DNA of 64,000 nucleotides from Micrococcaceae bacterium RIT 802 (GTDB taxonomy: Bacteria; Actinomycetota; Actinomycetes; Actinomycetales; Micrococcaceae). A program made the translations under genes and the position numbers. Positions 1 through 14,169 of this stretch are shown one piece after another. How positions within the stretch are numbered: position 1 is the first letter of the stretch; each line of letters opens with the position of its first letter. A model generated the notes under the pieces. The model searched no databases. It worked only from the letters and a program-made list of their open reading frames with translations, and was not told the DNA's origin. The stretch lies in the NCBI GenBank assembly GCA_016892645.1, contig JAFEMX010000005.1, positions 147,548 to 211,547 on the forward strand. Reading direction: 5' to 3'.

Positions 1-1
1 C

Positions 2-667
2 TCCAACGGGTTGCTCACCACGGTTGCCTACCAGATCGGCGACGAGAAGCCGGTCTATGCACTCGAGGGTTCCATCGCCGTCGCCGGGTCCCTGGTGCAG
101 TGGCTGCGGGACAACATCGGCATGATCTCAACGGCCGCCGAGGTCGAGGACCTGGCCGCGGAGGCCGAGGACAACGGCGGGGTCTACATCGTCCCCGCCT
201 TCTCCGGCCTCTTCGCCCCCTACTGGCGTCCCGACGCCCGCGGTGCCATCGTCGGGCTCACCCGCTTCGCCAACCGCCACCACATCGCCCGGGCCGCCAT
301 GGAGGCCACCGCCTTCCAGACCCGGGAGGTCCTCGACGCCGTGAACGCCGATGCCGAGGTCCCGCTGACCGAGCTGCGTGTCGACGGCGGCATGGTGGCC
401 AACGAGAGCCTCATGCAGTTCCAGGCCGACATGTTGGGGGTCCCGGTGGTCCGCCCGGAGATCATCGAGACCACCGCCCTCGGCGCGGCCTACGCCGCTG
501 GACTGGCCGTCGGCTTCTGGAAGGACCGCGACGAGCTGCGCGCCAAGTGGGCCGAGGACACCCGGTGGGAACCGGCCATGGAGCAGGACGAACGCGAGCG
601 CCAGATGCGGCTGTGGAAAAAGGCAGTGACCAAGACGTTCGATTGGGTCGACGAGGACGTGCAGTAA
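2..667 (+). CDS. glpK: Glycerol kinase, C-terminal part (cut by window edge)
   Basis: Glycerol kinase phosphorylates glycerol with ATP to give sn-glycerol 3-phosphate in the cytoplasm. Only about the last 220 residues are present, because the reading frame is already open at base 2. The FGGY-kinase C-terminal domain is recognisable by the conserved stretch [19 protein letters not shown] (about residues 125-143 of the visible part), followed by the [18 protein letters not shown] helix of the ATP-binding cleft. It ends with TAA and is followed by a strong hairpin at 689-719, so it is probably the last gene of its transcript. The identification is firm. The start and any upstream glpF/glpD neighbours lie outside the window. 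Confidence 0.95.
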   Translation, partial: SNGLLTTVAYQIGDEKPVYALEGSIAVAGSLVQWLRDNIGMISTAAEVEDLAAEAEDNGGVYIVPAFSGLFAPYWRPDARGAIVGLTRFANRHHIARAAMEATAFQTREVLDAVNADAEVPLTELRVDGGMVANESLMQFQADMLGVPVVRPEIIETTALGAAYAAGLAVGFWKDRDELRAKWAEDTRWEPAMEQDERERQMRLWKKAVTKTFDWVDEDVQ

Positions 668-688
668 CGGCACGACGACCACCCGGCA

Positions 689-719
689 GGACCCCGGCGC
701 CCTTGCGGTGCCGGGGTCC
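689..719 (+). terminator. Hairpin terminator after glpK
   Basis: Ten-base perfect arms (689-698 and 710-719) enclose an 11-base loop just after the glpK stop. There is no T-run after it, so it may stop transcription only partly. It also lies immediately upstream of the leuS leader promoter. Confidence 0.6.
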
Positions 720-729
720 CGCCGTGCTG

Positions 730-735
730 TAGACT
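730..735 (+). promoter_or_regulatory. -10 box of the leuS leader (leaderless start)
   Basis: TAGACT lies exactly six bases before the ATG at 742. This spacing puts the transcription start on the A of the ATG, so the leader peptide would be translated from a leaderless mRNA. The same hexamer at the same distance precedes several other starts in this window (29986, 51953, 52173). No convincing -35 hexamer is visible. Confidence 0.55.
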
Positions 736-741
736 GGCCGC

Positions 742-768
742 ATGTCAGCAGTCCTACGTCTTTCCTAG
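742..768 (+). CDS. Leader peptide with rare Leu codons upstream of leuS (MSAVLRLS)
   Basis: This eight-codon reading frame reads M-S-A-V-L-R-L-S-stop. Its two leucines use CTA (754-756) and CTT (760-762), both rare in this CTG/CTC-rich genome. The stop codon (766-768) runs into a perfect hairpin, which is followed at once by an intrinsic terminator and then leuS. This is the layout of an amino-acid attenuator: slow decoding of Leu codons would report low charged tRNA-Leu. It is far too short to be recognised by homology. The inference rests on position, codon choice and the structures around it. leuA in this same window has a comparable leader, which supports the reading. Confidence 0.6.
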   Translation: MSAVLRLS

Positions 769-814
769 CCGGGACCACCATCCCGGCTGCCCCTTGGATG
801 CCAAGGGGCTTTTT
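767..814 (+). promoter_or_regulatory. Attenuator: hairpin plus intrinsic terminator before leuS
   Basis: Stem A has perfect 8-base arms at 767-774 and 781-788 around the loop CCACCA, and its 5' arm overlaps the leader stop codon. Directly after it, perfect 9-base arms (789-797 and 801-809, loop ATG) are followed by TTTTT at 810-814, a textbook intrinsic terminator lying between the leader and leuS. A ribosome sitting at the leader stop would cover the 5' arm of stem A; one stalled on the Leu codons would not. Bases 781-790 are also complementary over 10 bases to 850-859. I could not find a clear antiterminator that overlaps the terminator arm, so the switching mechanism is unresolved. Confidence 0.6.
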
Positions 815-903
815 CGTGTTCGGCTTCCGTGACCTTCCCGAAGGCGGCGGCAGCCGGGACTGGACGACCCACATATTCTGCACTACCAGAAGGCGAACAC
901 ATC

Positions 904-3408
<2,505 letters not shown>

Positions 3409-3417
3409 GGTAGGGAC

Positions 3418-4473
3418 ATGGTTCCAGCCCAGCGTCGCGGCGATCCACCCGCGCCCCGCGCCGAGAGGCATCCCGGGTTCCTGGATCGGCTCCTTCCACG
3501 CGAGCGCCGCCAACGCGAACGCCTCCACCGATCCCGGATCGCCGTCGTCACCGACACGGCGGCGGCGCTCCCGCAGGAGTGGGTCGACGCGCACGCTGAC
3601 CGCCTGCGCGTCCTGCCCATGCCCGTGATGATCGACGGTCAGATCTACACCGAGGGCTTGGACGACGTGGAAACCGCCCTGGCACTCGCGCTGGCCACAG
3701 GTGCCTCCGTGCAGACGTCCCGGCCCGCCCCCGGCGTGTTCCAGCGTGCGTACGAATCCCTGGCGCATGCCGGCTTCGAGCACATCGTGTCGCTCCACCT
3801 CTCCAAGGAACTGTCCGGAACGGTGGACGCGGCCCGGTGGGCGGCAGGACAGGTCGAGGTGCCGGTGACGGTGATCGACAGCCGGACGGTCGGCTTGGCA
3901 CAGGGTCTTGCCGTCATGGAAGCGGTCCTCGCCGCCGAAGCGGGACTGCCCCTCACAGCCGTCGAGGCTGCCGCCGGGCGGGCTCAGGACTACACGATTT
4001 GCTTCGTCGTGCCAAGCCTGGAGCAATTGCGCAAGGGCGGGCGCATTGGTGCGGCAGCCAGCATGTTCGGCACCCTGTTGGCCGTGAAGCCCCTGCTGGC
4101 GATCCAGGACGGGCGCATCGGAGTGCGGGAAAAGGTCAGGACCATGCCACGGGCGATGGCCCGACTGGTCGAGATCTCCCGGGATGCGGCAGACGGCGCG
4201 CCAGCCGGGGCCCGGGTGGCCGTGCACTACTTCGGCAATGCCGAGCAGGCCCACGAACTCCGGGCCGAACTGGAGAGCTCCAGCAGCGGTGAAGTGCTGT
4301 GCGAGCCCCTGCCCTCCGTCCTGGCGGCACATGCAGGTGCCGGCGTACTGGCCGTGGTCATCGCACCGATAGCCGATCCCGGGGCCACCGTGTCGGCCGG
4401 GGACTCCGCGGCCCACGATATGGAATCCCAGCAGTCGCCCGGATCGCCGGGGGAGGCCGGCACCGGGGAATAG
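3418..4473 (+). CDS. DegV family fatty-acid-binding protein
   Basis: DegV proteins bind fatty acids and in some bacteria (FakB) present them to a fatty acid kinase. The core starts at RIAVVTDTAAALP (about residues 40-52) and includes the family pattern TSRPAPGVFQRAYE and the ligand-site region IVSLHLSKELSGT. At 351 residues it is longer than the usual 280 or so: about 40 basic residues precede the core, and a low-complexity tail of about 30 follows it. The ATG follows TAGGGT by six bases, so translation is probably leaderless, and the -10 box overlaps the leuS stop codon. No FakA kinase gene is adjacent, so the lipid partner is unknown. Confidence 0.85.
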   Translation: MVPAQRRGDPPAPRAERHPGFLDRLLPRERRQRERLHRSRIAVVTDTAAALPQEWVDAHADRLRVLPMPVMIDGQIYTEGLDDVETALALALATGASVQTSRPAPGVFQRAYESLAHAGFEHIVSLHLSKELSGTVDAARWAAGQVEVPVTVIDSRTVGLAQGLAVMEAVLAAEAGLPLTAVEAAAGRAQDYTICFVVPSLEQLRKGGRIGAAASMFGTLLAVKPLLAIQDGRIGVREKVRTMPRAMARLVEISRDAADGAPAGARVAVHYFGNAEQAHELRAELESSSSGEVLCEPLPSVLAAHAGAGVLAVVIAPIADPGATVSAGDSAAHDMESQQSPGSPGEAGTGE

Positions 4474-4634
4474 TCCCGTTGGTGCGGTTGCGGCGGGCCG
4501 CGCCGTCGCCTCGGGGAAGCGCTACCCGGATCCTGATCCCCACGCGCCCCCTCCACAGGCCAGACCGGACGCACCTTCTCCACACGTCCGCCCCGACGCC
4601 CGGCAGCGCTGGCCCGGATTCCTAGGCTGTCGGC

Positions 4635-5402
4635 ATGGTCCGACACCGTTGGGAAATGCGCACCGACCCGATGCCGGGCCGCGAGACCGGCGTGCGCTTC
4701 CGCTTCCGGCTCGGCCGCGGGGCCATCATGTGCCTCTTGTTCACGGCCGTGATCTGGATCGCCGCCAGCTTGCTCTTCCATCCGCCCGAGGGAGCCGGGG
4801 AACGCCTGGGTGCCGTGGACATGGATCCGAGTGCCGCAACGGGGGACACCGCGTCCGGTCCGGCACCAGTTCCGACGCCGGCCACCGCAACACCTGCCGG
4901 GAGCGGCAGTGTCCCCACGGGCGCCGAAGCCCCGACGAGCCAGCCGCCCCAGGAAGTCGTCGTCCACGTCGCCGGCGCGGTCAAGAAGCCCGGCGTCTAT
5001 CGCTTCCCTTCCGGGTCCCGGGCTGCGGACGCCGTCAAGAGGGCCGGCGGGCTGGCTGCGCGCGCCGTGGCCTCGGCCGTGAACCTGGCCGCGCCCCTGC
5101 AGGACGGCCAACAGCTGTACCTGCCCACACGGGACGAAATCGCCGCCTCCGGTACCGCTCCCCGCCCGGAACCGGCGTCCACCGGTGATGCCGGCATCGG
5201 CGCGGGGGAACGCCTCGACATCAACACCGCAGATGCCACGGAGCTGGAGGAGCTCCCGGGCATCGGTCCGGCCCTGTCGGCCAGGATCGTGCAGTTCCGG
5301 GACGCCAATGGCCCATATGCATCGCTGGAGGAACTCGACGCCGTGCCGGGTATAGGTCCGGCCATGATGGCCCGCCTCGAACCGCTGGTCAGGTTCCGGT
5401 GA
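4635..5402 (+). CDS. comEA: ComEA-type DNA-binding protein
   Basis: ComEA is a membrane-anchored receptor that binds incoming DNA in natural transformation. The 255-residue protein has a basic N-terminus, one membrane segment near residues 30-50, a Pro/Thr/Ala-rich linker, an SLBB-type domain (VVVHVAGAVKKPGVYRFP, near 98-115) and a C-terminal double helix-hairpin-helix (LDINTADATELEELPGIGP). The start is fixed by TAGGCT six bases upstream of the ATG, implying a leaderless message. It overlaps comEC by four bases (stop/start overlap), so the two are translationally coupled. Many actinobacteria carry comEA/comEC without proven competence, and no type IV pilus genes are visible here. Confidence 0.92.
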   Translation: MVRHRWEMRTDPMPGRETGVRFRFRLGRGAIMCLLFTAVIWIAASLLFHPPEGAGERLGAVDMDPSAATGDTASGPAPVPTPATATPAGSGSVPTGAEAPTSQPPQEVVVHVAGAVKKPGVYRFPSGSRAADAVKRAGGLAARAVASAVNLAAPLQDGQQLYLPTRDEIAASGTAPRPEPASTGDAGIGAGERLDINTADATELEELPGIGPALSARIVQFRDANGPYASLEELDAVPGIGPAMMARLEPLVRFR

Positions 5403-8095
5403 ACCCGGCCGCCGGCAGTCCCCCGTCCACGGTTGAACCACGGCGCGTCGGTGCACCCGCCGGCCGGCAGGGCAGTGCCTCCGGGCCGGGCCATCGACCC
5501 CTCCGGCTCCGCTGGGCGGCCGGTTCCCTGCGGCGCGTCGGGCGATGGTTCACCCCCGACCCCGGGGCGGAGGTGGGATCGGTCGATGACGGTCGCCTTG
5601 ATCTGCGCAGCCTGTCGACGGCCGGCGGAGCGTGGGCGGCGGCCTGGCTCCTGGTGCAGCAGGACCCCCGTCTCTCCGTGCTTTGCACCGCCGGCCTGGC
5701 TGCCCTGTTGGCCATGCTCTACTGGTTGCTGCTGCGCAACCGCGGGATGATCGCCTGGTCCCACCATTGGTGGGCACCGGTGGCCGCGGCCGCGGTGGGG
5801 GTTTTCCTGGTGGCCGCCGGGATTTCCACGCACACCCTGGCGCAGCGGGATCCGACGTTGGGCGCCCTAGCCGATGCCGGAGCGACGGTCCGCTTCGAGG
5901 CCGAGGTGACCGGCGATGCCCGCTCGATGCAGTCCCCGCACGGCACCACGTCCGGCGAGACCCTGGTCGGATCCGAACCGTCGACGGATGACACCGAGAC
6001 GACGATCCTCGTCGACGTCCGGGTGCACCGATACACCGCGGCGGGAACCTGGCACGCCGGGGCCGCGGACGCCGTCCTGGTCCTCCGTGCCGACCAGTGG
6101 CAGCAGGAAGGCACCCCCGGCCTCGGCCAGATGGTGGCCGGGCTCGGACGCCTCACCCGTGCGACTCCGGGGGAACGGCAGGGTTACTGGTTGCGGGCCT
6201 CCGCCGGGTTGGCCGTCGGTGCGGGAACCGAGCGGACACCACGGACGGAGCGCTGGCGTGAACGCCTGTCGAACGCCGCCGAGGTCCTTCCGGGGGAGGG
6301 GCCCGCACTGCTGCCCGGCATGGTCATGGGGGATCGGAGTGCCCAATCCGCGGAGCTCTCCGCCGACATGAAGACCGCCGGGCTGGCCCACCTGACGGCA
6401 GTCAGCGGAGCCAATGTGGCCATGCTGCTGGGAACCGTGCTGTACGCTTGCCGGTTTTGCGGAATCGGCCGCTGGCCGTCGTTGTTGCTCTCACTGCTCA
6501 TGCTGGCGGGGTTCGTCGTCCTGGTCCACCCCGAACCCAGTGTCATCCGTGCGGCGGTCATGGGCGCCATCGGCGCCCTGGCGGTCTACGCCGGACGCGG
6601 CAAGCAGGCCCTGACGGCGCTCTGCGTCTGCGTCGTCCTCATCCTGGCGTGGGACCCGTGGTATGCGCGTGAACCCGCCTTCCAGCTGTCCGCCCTGGCA
6701 ACGGCCGGGATCGTGCTGATGGGGCAGCGACTGGCACAGCTCTGTCGGCGCGTCATGCCCGGCTGGCTCGCCGATGGCGTCGGCGTGAGCACCGGCGCCC
6801 AACTTTTCTGCCTGCCCGTGCTCCTGGGGATGAGCTCGGCCTTCAGCCCCTATTCCGTCCCGTCCAATGTCGTGGCCGCACCACTGGTGCCGGTGGTGAC
6901 GGTCGTGGGGACTGCCGGGCTGGTCCTGGCTGCCGTCCCTGGCCCGTGGTTCCAGCCGTTCGTCTGGGTGGCCGGGCTTCCGGCAGGCTGGATCGGCGGC
7001 CTGGGCCACCTGGTGGCCGGACTCCCGGGTGCTGCGCTGCCGTGGCCAGAGGGGCCCGGCAGCCGGGCCACCGGCGTCCTGGTCTCCGTCTTGGGGATGG
7101 TGGCGGTATGGCTGGCCTCCACACCGCCGGCGGATGGGGACACGGTGTCCGGCGGATGGCTGGGCACCGGCGGGCCGGTCGCAGCCCGCGTGCGGCGTCT
7201 GGTGCACTCCATGCCCTTCTTCCGTAACGTGTCGGGCTGGGGGCGCCGTGGCGCCGCTCTCGGAGTCGCGGCCGCCGGGGTGGGGCTGCTTGCCGGGCTG
7301 ACGGTTCCGGCCACCGCGTGGCTGCCCGTCGCGTCGGGCCCCTGGCAGGTCGCCGCCTGCGACGTGGGCCAGGGCGATGCCTTTGTCCTGCGCTCCGGCG
7401 CGGACAGCGCCGTGCTGGTGGATACCGGACCCGACCCGACGATGGTCGACCACTGCCTGACATCCCTGGGCATCCACGCCATCGACGCACTATTCATCAC
7501 GCACCTGCACGCCGACCATGCCGGCGGGTTGGCGGGCGCCGTCCATGGGCGGAAGGTCGGGCAGGCGTATTTCTCCACCGGAACCGGCCGCACCACGCTC
7601 CCCGGTCTTCCCGCGGGGTACCGTGCCAGCGAACCCCAGGCGGGCGCAACCGGCGTGGCGGGAACCGTCAGCTGGGAGGTGCTCGGCCCCCTCGAGGACC
7701 CCCATGGCGAGGAGGAGAACAATGCCTCCCTGGTCATTGTCTTCACGATCAAGGGCCAGACCGGGCGTCCCTTCACGCTGCTGGCGACCGGTGACATGGA
7801 AGCCCGGGCCATGGGGGAGGTGATCCGCGCCCATCCTGACCTGCGCGTCGACGTGCTCAAGGTCAGCCACCACGGAGCGAAGAACGGCGGGAGCGCCGTC
7901 ATCGCCGCCAGTGGCGCCCGGGTGGCCCTGATCGGAGTGGGGGCAGACAACACCTATGGCCACCCGGCGCCCAGCACGCTGCAGGCGTTGCGGGGTGCCG
8001 GAATGCAGACGTACCGCACCGACCTGAACGGCACCATCCGCTTGCAGGAGACAACCGACGGCCGGCTGGTCGCCCATGGGCGGAGACCGCGTTGA
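5399..8095 (+). CDS. comEC: ComEC/Rec2 DNA-uptake channel
   Basis: ComEC is the polytopic membrane channel that passes single-stranded DNA into the cytoplasm. The 898-residue protein has an N-terminal hydrophobic/DUF4131 region, a central Competence domain with many membrane segments (including HLTAVSGANVAMLLG near residue 331) and a C-terminal metallo-beta-lactamase-like domain with DVGQGDAFVLRSG and THLHADHAGG (near 701), which probably degrades the non-transported strand. The GTG start overlaps the end of comEA by four bases. All domains are intact, so the channel is probably functional. The holA gene follows closely, a common gene order. Confidence 0.95.
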   Translation: MNPAAGSPPSTVEPRRVGAPAGRQGSASGPGHRPLRLRWAAGSLRRVGRWFTPDPGAEVGSVDDGRLDLRSLSTAGGAWAAAWLLVQQDPRLSVLCTAGLAALLAMLYWLLLRNRGMIAWSHHWWAPVAAAAVGVFLVAAGISTHTLAQRDPTLGALADAGATVRFEAEVTGDARSMQSPHGTTSGETLVGSEPSTDDTETTILVDVRVHRYTAAGTWHAGAADAVLVLRADQWQQEGTPGLGQMVAGLGRLTRATPGERQGYWLRASAGLAVGAGTERTPRTERWRERLSNAAEVLPGEGPALLPGMVMGDRSAQSAELSADMKTAGLAHLTAVSGANVAMLLGTVLYACRFCGIGRWPSLLLSLLMLAGFVVLVHPEPSVIRAAVMGAIGALAVYAGRGKQALTALCVCVVLILAWDPWYAREPAFQLSALATAGIVLMGQRLAQLCRRVMPGWLADGVGVSTGAQLFCLPVLLGMSSAFSPYSVPSNVVAAPLVPVVTVVGTAGLVLAAVPGPWFQPFVWVAGLPAGWIGGLGHLVAGLPGAALPWPEGPGSRATGVLVSVLGMVAVWLASTPPADGDTVSGGWLGTGGPVAARVRRLVHSMPFFRNVSGWGRRGAALGVAAAGVGLLAGLTVPATAWLPVASGPWQVAACDVGQGDAFVLRSGADSAVLVDTGPDPTMVDHCLTSLGIHAIDALFITHLHADHAGGLAGAVHGRKVGQAYFSTGTGRTTLPGLPAGYRASEPQAGATGVAGTVSWEVLGPLEDPHGEEENNASLVIVFTIKGQTGRPFTLLATGDMEARAMGEVIRAHPDLRVDVLKVSHHGAKNGGSAVIAASGARVALIGVGADNTYGHPAPSTLQALRGAGMQTYRTDLNGTIRLQETTDGRLVAHGRRPR

Positions 8096-8139
8096 GGTGA
8101 CGATAGGATGCAATGTCAGACTCCAATGGAAGGCGGAAC

Positions 8140-9165
<1,026 letters not shown>

Positions 9166-9206
9166 CGCCGCCCTCCACCGATCGCGTCGGCGGGGCCCTG
9201 CCGGTT

Positions 9207-9252
9207 AACGGCTGAGGCCGCCACCGGTTACCCGGTGGCGGCCTCAGCCGTT
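9207..9252. terminator. Bidirectional terminator between holA and rpsT
   Basis: A near-perfect 21-base inverted repeat (arms 9207-9227 and 9232-9252) sits between the convergent holA and rpsT genes and can serve both strands. Confidence 0.8.
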
Positions 9253-9269
9253 GAAGCTGTGGACGTGCC

Positions 9270-9530
9270 TTAGAGCGCGTTGACCTTCTTGGAGATGGCC
9301 GACTTGCGGTTGGCTGCGTTGTTCTTGTGCACGACGCCCTTGCTGACTGCCTTGTCCAGCTTGCGGCCGGCGGTGGCAAGGGCAGCGGAGGCCGCGTCCT
9401 TGTCGGCGGCGGCAACGGCCTTGTCGACCGAGCGGATGGCGGTCTTCAGCTCCGAACGCACGGCGGCGTTGCGGGCGCGGGCCTTCTCGTTGGTGAGAAT
9501 GCGCTTCTTCTGGGACTTGATATTAGCCAC
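9270..9530 (-). CDS. rpsT: Small ribosomal subunit protein bS20
   Basis: S20 binds 16S rRNA and helps assemble the 30S subunit. The 86-residue, very Lys/Arg/Ala-rich protein begins [21 protein letters not shown], the canonical S20 N-terminus, and is full length. It is convergent with holA and ends just before the shared hairpin terminator. Confidence 0.97.
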   Translation of the reverse strand: MANIKSQKKRILTNEKARARNAAVRSELKTAIRSVDKAVAAADKDAASAALATAGRKLDKAVSKGVVHKNNAANRKSAISKKVNAL

Positions 9531-9757
9531 TTGTATAAACTCTCTTGCTATCGCGGAATGTGGTCGGTGAGGGATCCCTCCCGAGCCATCGACTGAGCGG
9601 CGTGGGGATACCTATGGCGACCCGGGAGAAGTGCCCGTCGACCTGCGCGGACACACAGCAAGCAATCTTAGCAGGGATGCCCGGTCCCCGCGATTCGGGA
9701 TGCGGCCCGGCGGGTCGGCCCCGGGGTGCCGGCGGCCCGCGAAACCTGGCCGTGGCG

Positions 9758-10357
9758 TCAGGATCGGGGGAGCGCCTTGGCCACCTCGTCAAAGGCGGCA
9801 CGCCCGAGGACGGCACCCTCGCGGCGGATCCCGGCGGGATCAACACGGATGATCCTGTCGATCTTCGCTTCGCTGGGCCGCCGTTGCCGATCCCACGGAC
9901 CGGTACCGATGTCCACGTAGTCCCGGTCGTCATGTCCCGGATGATCATGGTCCTTCGAGGTGAGCATGAGCCCGAGCAGGATATCGCCGTCGTGCCCGAT
10001 CAAGAGCACCGGCCGGTCTTTCCCCTGCGTGTGGTCCTCCTCGTAGGGGACCCACGTCCAGACGATCTCACCGGGGTCGGGCCGGCCATCGGGCTGCGGC
10101 GCGTAGCTGGTCCTGACCCGGCCGGTGTAGTCACCGGGGTAGGCCCGATCTCTTCAACCGCCGCCGGCGCCGCCGCCGTTCGTGCCGCTTCCCGTGGTCG
10201 GCCGCCGTGGGCCACCGTGCCCTTCCGCGGGGTGACCCTCCGTCCGGTGCTGGTCCGCGGGACGGGTCTGGCCCTGCTTCTGGCTGGACTGGAATGCCCG
10301 GAACGCCTTGGCGCCCAGTCGCACCAACCGGTTGATGGCTCGTGGATTGATCTGCAT
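9758..10357 (-). pseudogene. MazF/PemK-like gene interrupted by an in-frame TGA
   Basis: One minus-strand frame stays open from the ATG at 10357 to 9758 apart from a single TGA at 10154-10156. Before it lie 67 residues ([22 protein letters not shown] and a Gly/Pro-rich linker). After it comes a complete PemK/MazF-like domain: [34 protein letters not shown] and [15 protein letters not shown]. From memory, Micrococcaceae carry an intact protein of this build between rpsT and lepA. No ATG, GTG or TTG lies between the stop and the domain until a GTG at 10009, which would remove its first strands. It is therefore either a recent nonsense allele, a readthrough case or a sequencing error. No antitoxin gene is adjacent. 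The family assignment rests on my recognition of the motifs. Confidence 0.65.
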
Positions 10358-10486
10358 GGGGCCACGCTAACAGCGCGGCGGCCCGCGGGGGCGCAAGCCG
10401 GTGAGCCCGAATCATGGAAGAATGGTGTTTTGCGGTCCGCCCGCAAGCAGTTCGTCATTCAACAGTCCCAGAGCGAGGTCACCCAC

Positions 10487-12340
<1,854 letters not shown>

Positions 12341-12345
12341 CGCCC

Positions 12346-13575
12346 ATGCCCTCTGCACTACCCCTCGGGGATCCGGCTCCGGCCGATGGCCTGCTCCCGG
12401 CCGGATGCATCGAAGGCGCCACGGAACGGGATTTCTGCGTCTACGTCCACATCCCGTTCTGCGCCGTGCGGTGCGGCTACTGCGATTTCAACACCTATAC
12501 GGCCCACGAACTGGGATCCGGTTCCAGCCAGGACACCTACGCCGCCGCGGCGTCGTCGGAGCTGGCCTTCGGTGCCGGCGTCCTGCGGGCCAGCGGGCTT
12601 CCCGACCGCGAAGTCTCGACGGTCTTCTTCGGCGGTGGCACGCCAACACTGCTTCCGGCCACCGACCTGGCCTCCGTGCTGGCGACGATCCGTGCCACGT
12701 GGGGGCTGCGGGAGGGGGCGGAGGTCACGACCGAGGCCAATCCGGATTCCGTGACCCCCGAATCGTTGGCGACGCTGGCCCAGGCGGGCTTCACGCGTGT
12801 TTCATTCGGCATGCAGTCGGCGGTTCCGCACGTCTTGAAGACCCTCGACCGGACGCACCGGCCCGAGCGCGTCGGCCAAGCGGTCCGGTGGGCCCGCGAA
12901 GCCGGACTCGAGGTCAGCGTGGACCTGATCTATGGAACCCCGGGGGAGACGCTGGCCGACTGGCGGACCTCCGTGGAGACCGCCCTGTCCTACGAGCCCG
13001 ACCACATCTCGGCGTACGCGCTCATCATCGAGGACGGCACCCGGCTGGCCGCACAAATCCGTCGGGGCGAAGTGCCCGACATCGATGACGACGACCACGC
13101 CGACAAGTACCTTCTGGCGGAGGAGTTGCTGACGGCCGCCGGTTTCGGCTGGTACGAGGTCAGCAACTGGAGCCGCAGCGAAGCCACGCGGTGCCGCCAC
13201 AACCTGGCCTATTGGAAGGGGGCCGACTGGTGGGGCGCCGGACCCGGTGCGCATTCCCATGTCGGCGGGCTGCGGTGGTGGAACGTCAAGCACCCGGCCG
13301 CCTACCAGCAGCGTGTGGACGCGGGGATCTCCCCGGCCGCTGGTCGCGAGACCCCTGACGAGCAGGCCAGGCTGCTGGAGCGCACCATGTTGCTGACCCG
13401 GATCATCGACGGTCTGCCCACCAGCGCATTGCCCGCCTCCGGACGCCAGGCGGTGGCCGGCCTCATCTCGGCGGGTCTGGTCGAAGGACCGGCAGCGGTG
13501 CAGGGAACCGTCGTACCGACCTTGCGGGGCCGGTTGCTGGCCGACACCATCGTTCGCCGGCTGCTCGACTTCTGA
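12346..13575 (+). CDS. hemW: HemW-like radical SAM heme chaperone
   Basis: HemW carries heme for delivery to membrane cytochromes. It was long annotated as a coproporphyrinogen III oxidase, which it is not. The 409-residue protein has the radical-SAM cysteines C39, C43 and C46 (HIPFCAVRCGYCDF), the SAM-binding FFGGGTPTLLP and the HemW C-terminal domain. The ATG at 12346 is five bases after lepA. The respiratory cytochromes 20 kb away are plausible clients, but that link is inference. Confidence 0.93.
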   Translation: MPSALPLGDPAPADGLLPAGCIEGATERDFCVYVHIPFCAVRCGYCDFNTYTAHELGSGSSQDTYAAAASSELAFGAGVLRASGLPDREVSTVFFGGGTPTLLPATDLASVLATIRATWGLREGAEVTTEANPDSVTPESLATLAQAGFTRVSFGMQSAVPHVLKTLDRTHRPERVGQAVRWAREAGLEVSVDLIYGTPGETLADWRTSVETALSYEPDHISAYALIIEDGTRLAAQIRRGEVPDIDDDDHADKYLLAEELLTAAGFGWYEVSNWSRSEATRCRHNLAYWKGADWWGAGPGAHSHVGGLRWWNVKHPAAYQQRVDAGISPAAGRETPDEQARLLERTMLLTRIIDGLPTSALPASGRQAVAGLISAGLVEGPAAVQGTVVPTLRGRLLADTIVRRLLDF

Positions 13576-13596
13576 AAGCCGGCTGCGTGAATTACA

Positions 13597-13627
13597 GGAC
13601 CCCCGGGACATTGCGTCCCGGGGGTCC
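13597..13627. terminator. Bidirectional terminator between hemW and the DUF4870 gene
   Basis: Perfect 13-base arms (13597-13609 and 13615-13627) flank a five-base loop between convergent genes. Confidence 0.8.
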
Positions 13628-13644
13628 CATGCGTCGAGGCTGGA

Positions 13645-14058
13645 TTAGTCGATGAGACGCAAGTTGATGGGGTACCGGTAGGGGCGGCCGCGGTTGACCT
13701 CGATGCCTGCCACCACGCCGCTGACCGTGACGTACACCCAGATGGCCACGGCGACGATTGCGAACACGCCGCCGATCACCGGGATGAGCATCAGCAGGTT
13801 CGACAGCAGGGCCAGAACCGTCAGGGGCAACGTGAAGTTCAGCGCCTCCTTGGATTCCTGCGCCGTGAACGGGCCACGGTCGCGGTACACCAAATAGATG
13901 ATGCCGGAAGGAATGCAGCCGAGGATCCCGCCGAAGTGGGCGATGGTCGCCCACTGCCGGTCCTCGGAGGGCGTCAGCGGCAGTGGTGCCGCCGATGAAC
14001 CCTCGAACCGTCCCGCGTCAGCCGGGCCGTCCTTCGGGTTGCGATCAATGCCGTTCAT
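13645..14058 (-). CDS. DUF4870 domain membrane protein
   Basis: A 137-residue protein of unknown function. An acidic/Pro-rich N-terminus (about 45 residues) is followed by the DUF4870 pattern: EDRQWATIAHFGGILG, a first hydrophobic helix, RGPFTAQESKEALNFTLPL, then two more membrane helices around residues 85-125. The ATG at 14056-14058 (MNGIDRNP) is preceded by GGGAGGA, which is better supported than a GTG 12 codons upstream. It is transcribed towards hemW and stands alone. DUF4870 proteins resemble Tic20-like small membrane proteins, but no role is established. Confidence 0.8.
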   Translation of the reverse strand: MNGIDRNPKDGPADAGRFEGSSAAPLPLTPSEDRQWATIAHFGGILGCIPSGIIYLVYRDRGPFTAQESKEALNFTLPLTVLALLSNLLMLIPVIGGVFAIVAVAIWVYVTVSGVVAGIEVNRGRPYRYPINLRLID

Positions 14059-14169
14059 GGTCCGACGTTCCTCCCGTCCGGTGTGGTGTACCACCCCAGT
14101 TTATAGGCCACCCGCGATTTGGCGCACCGACCTGCAGCCCTGCGGCGCGGCGTCCCGTCGCCGTCCGGG

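Noticed and set aside
12346..13575. Oxygen-independent coproporphyrinogen oxidase (HemN) annotation
   Set aside because: Gene order with lepA and the shorter N-terminus fit HemW; the HemN-specific N-terminal region is missing.
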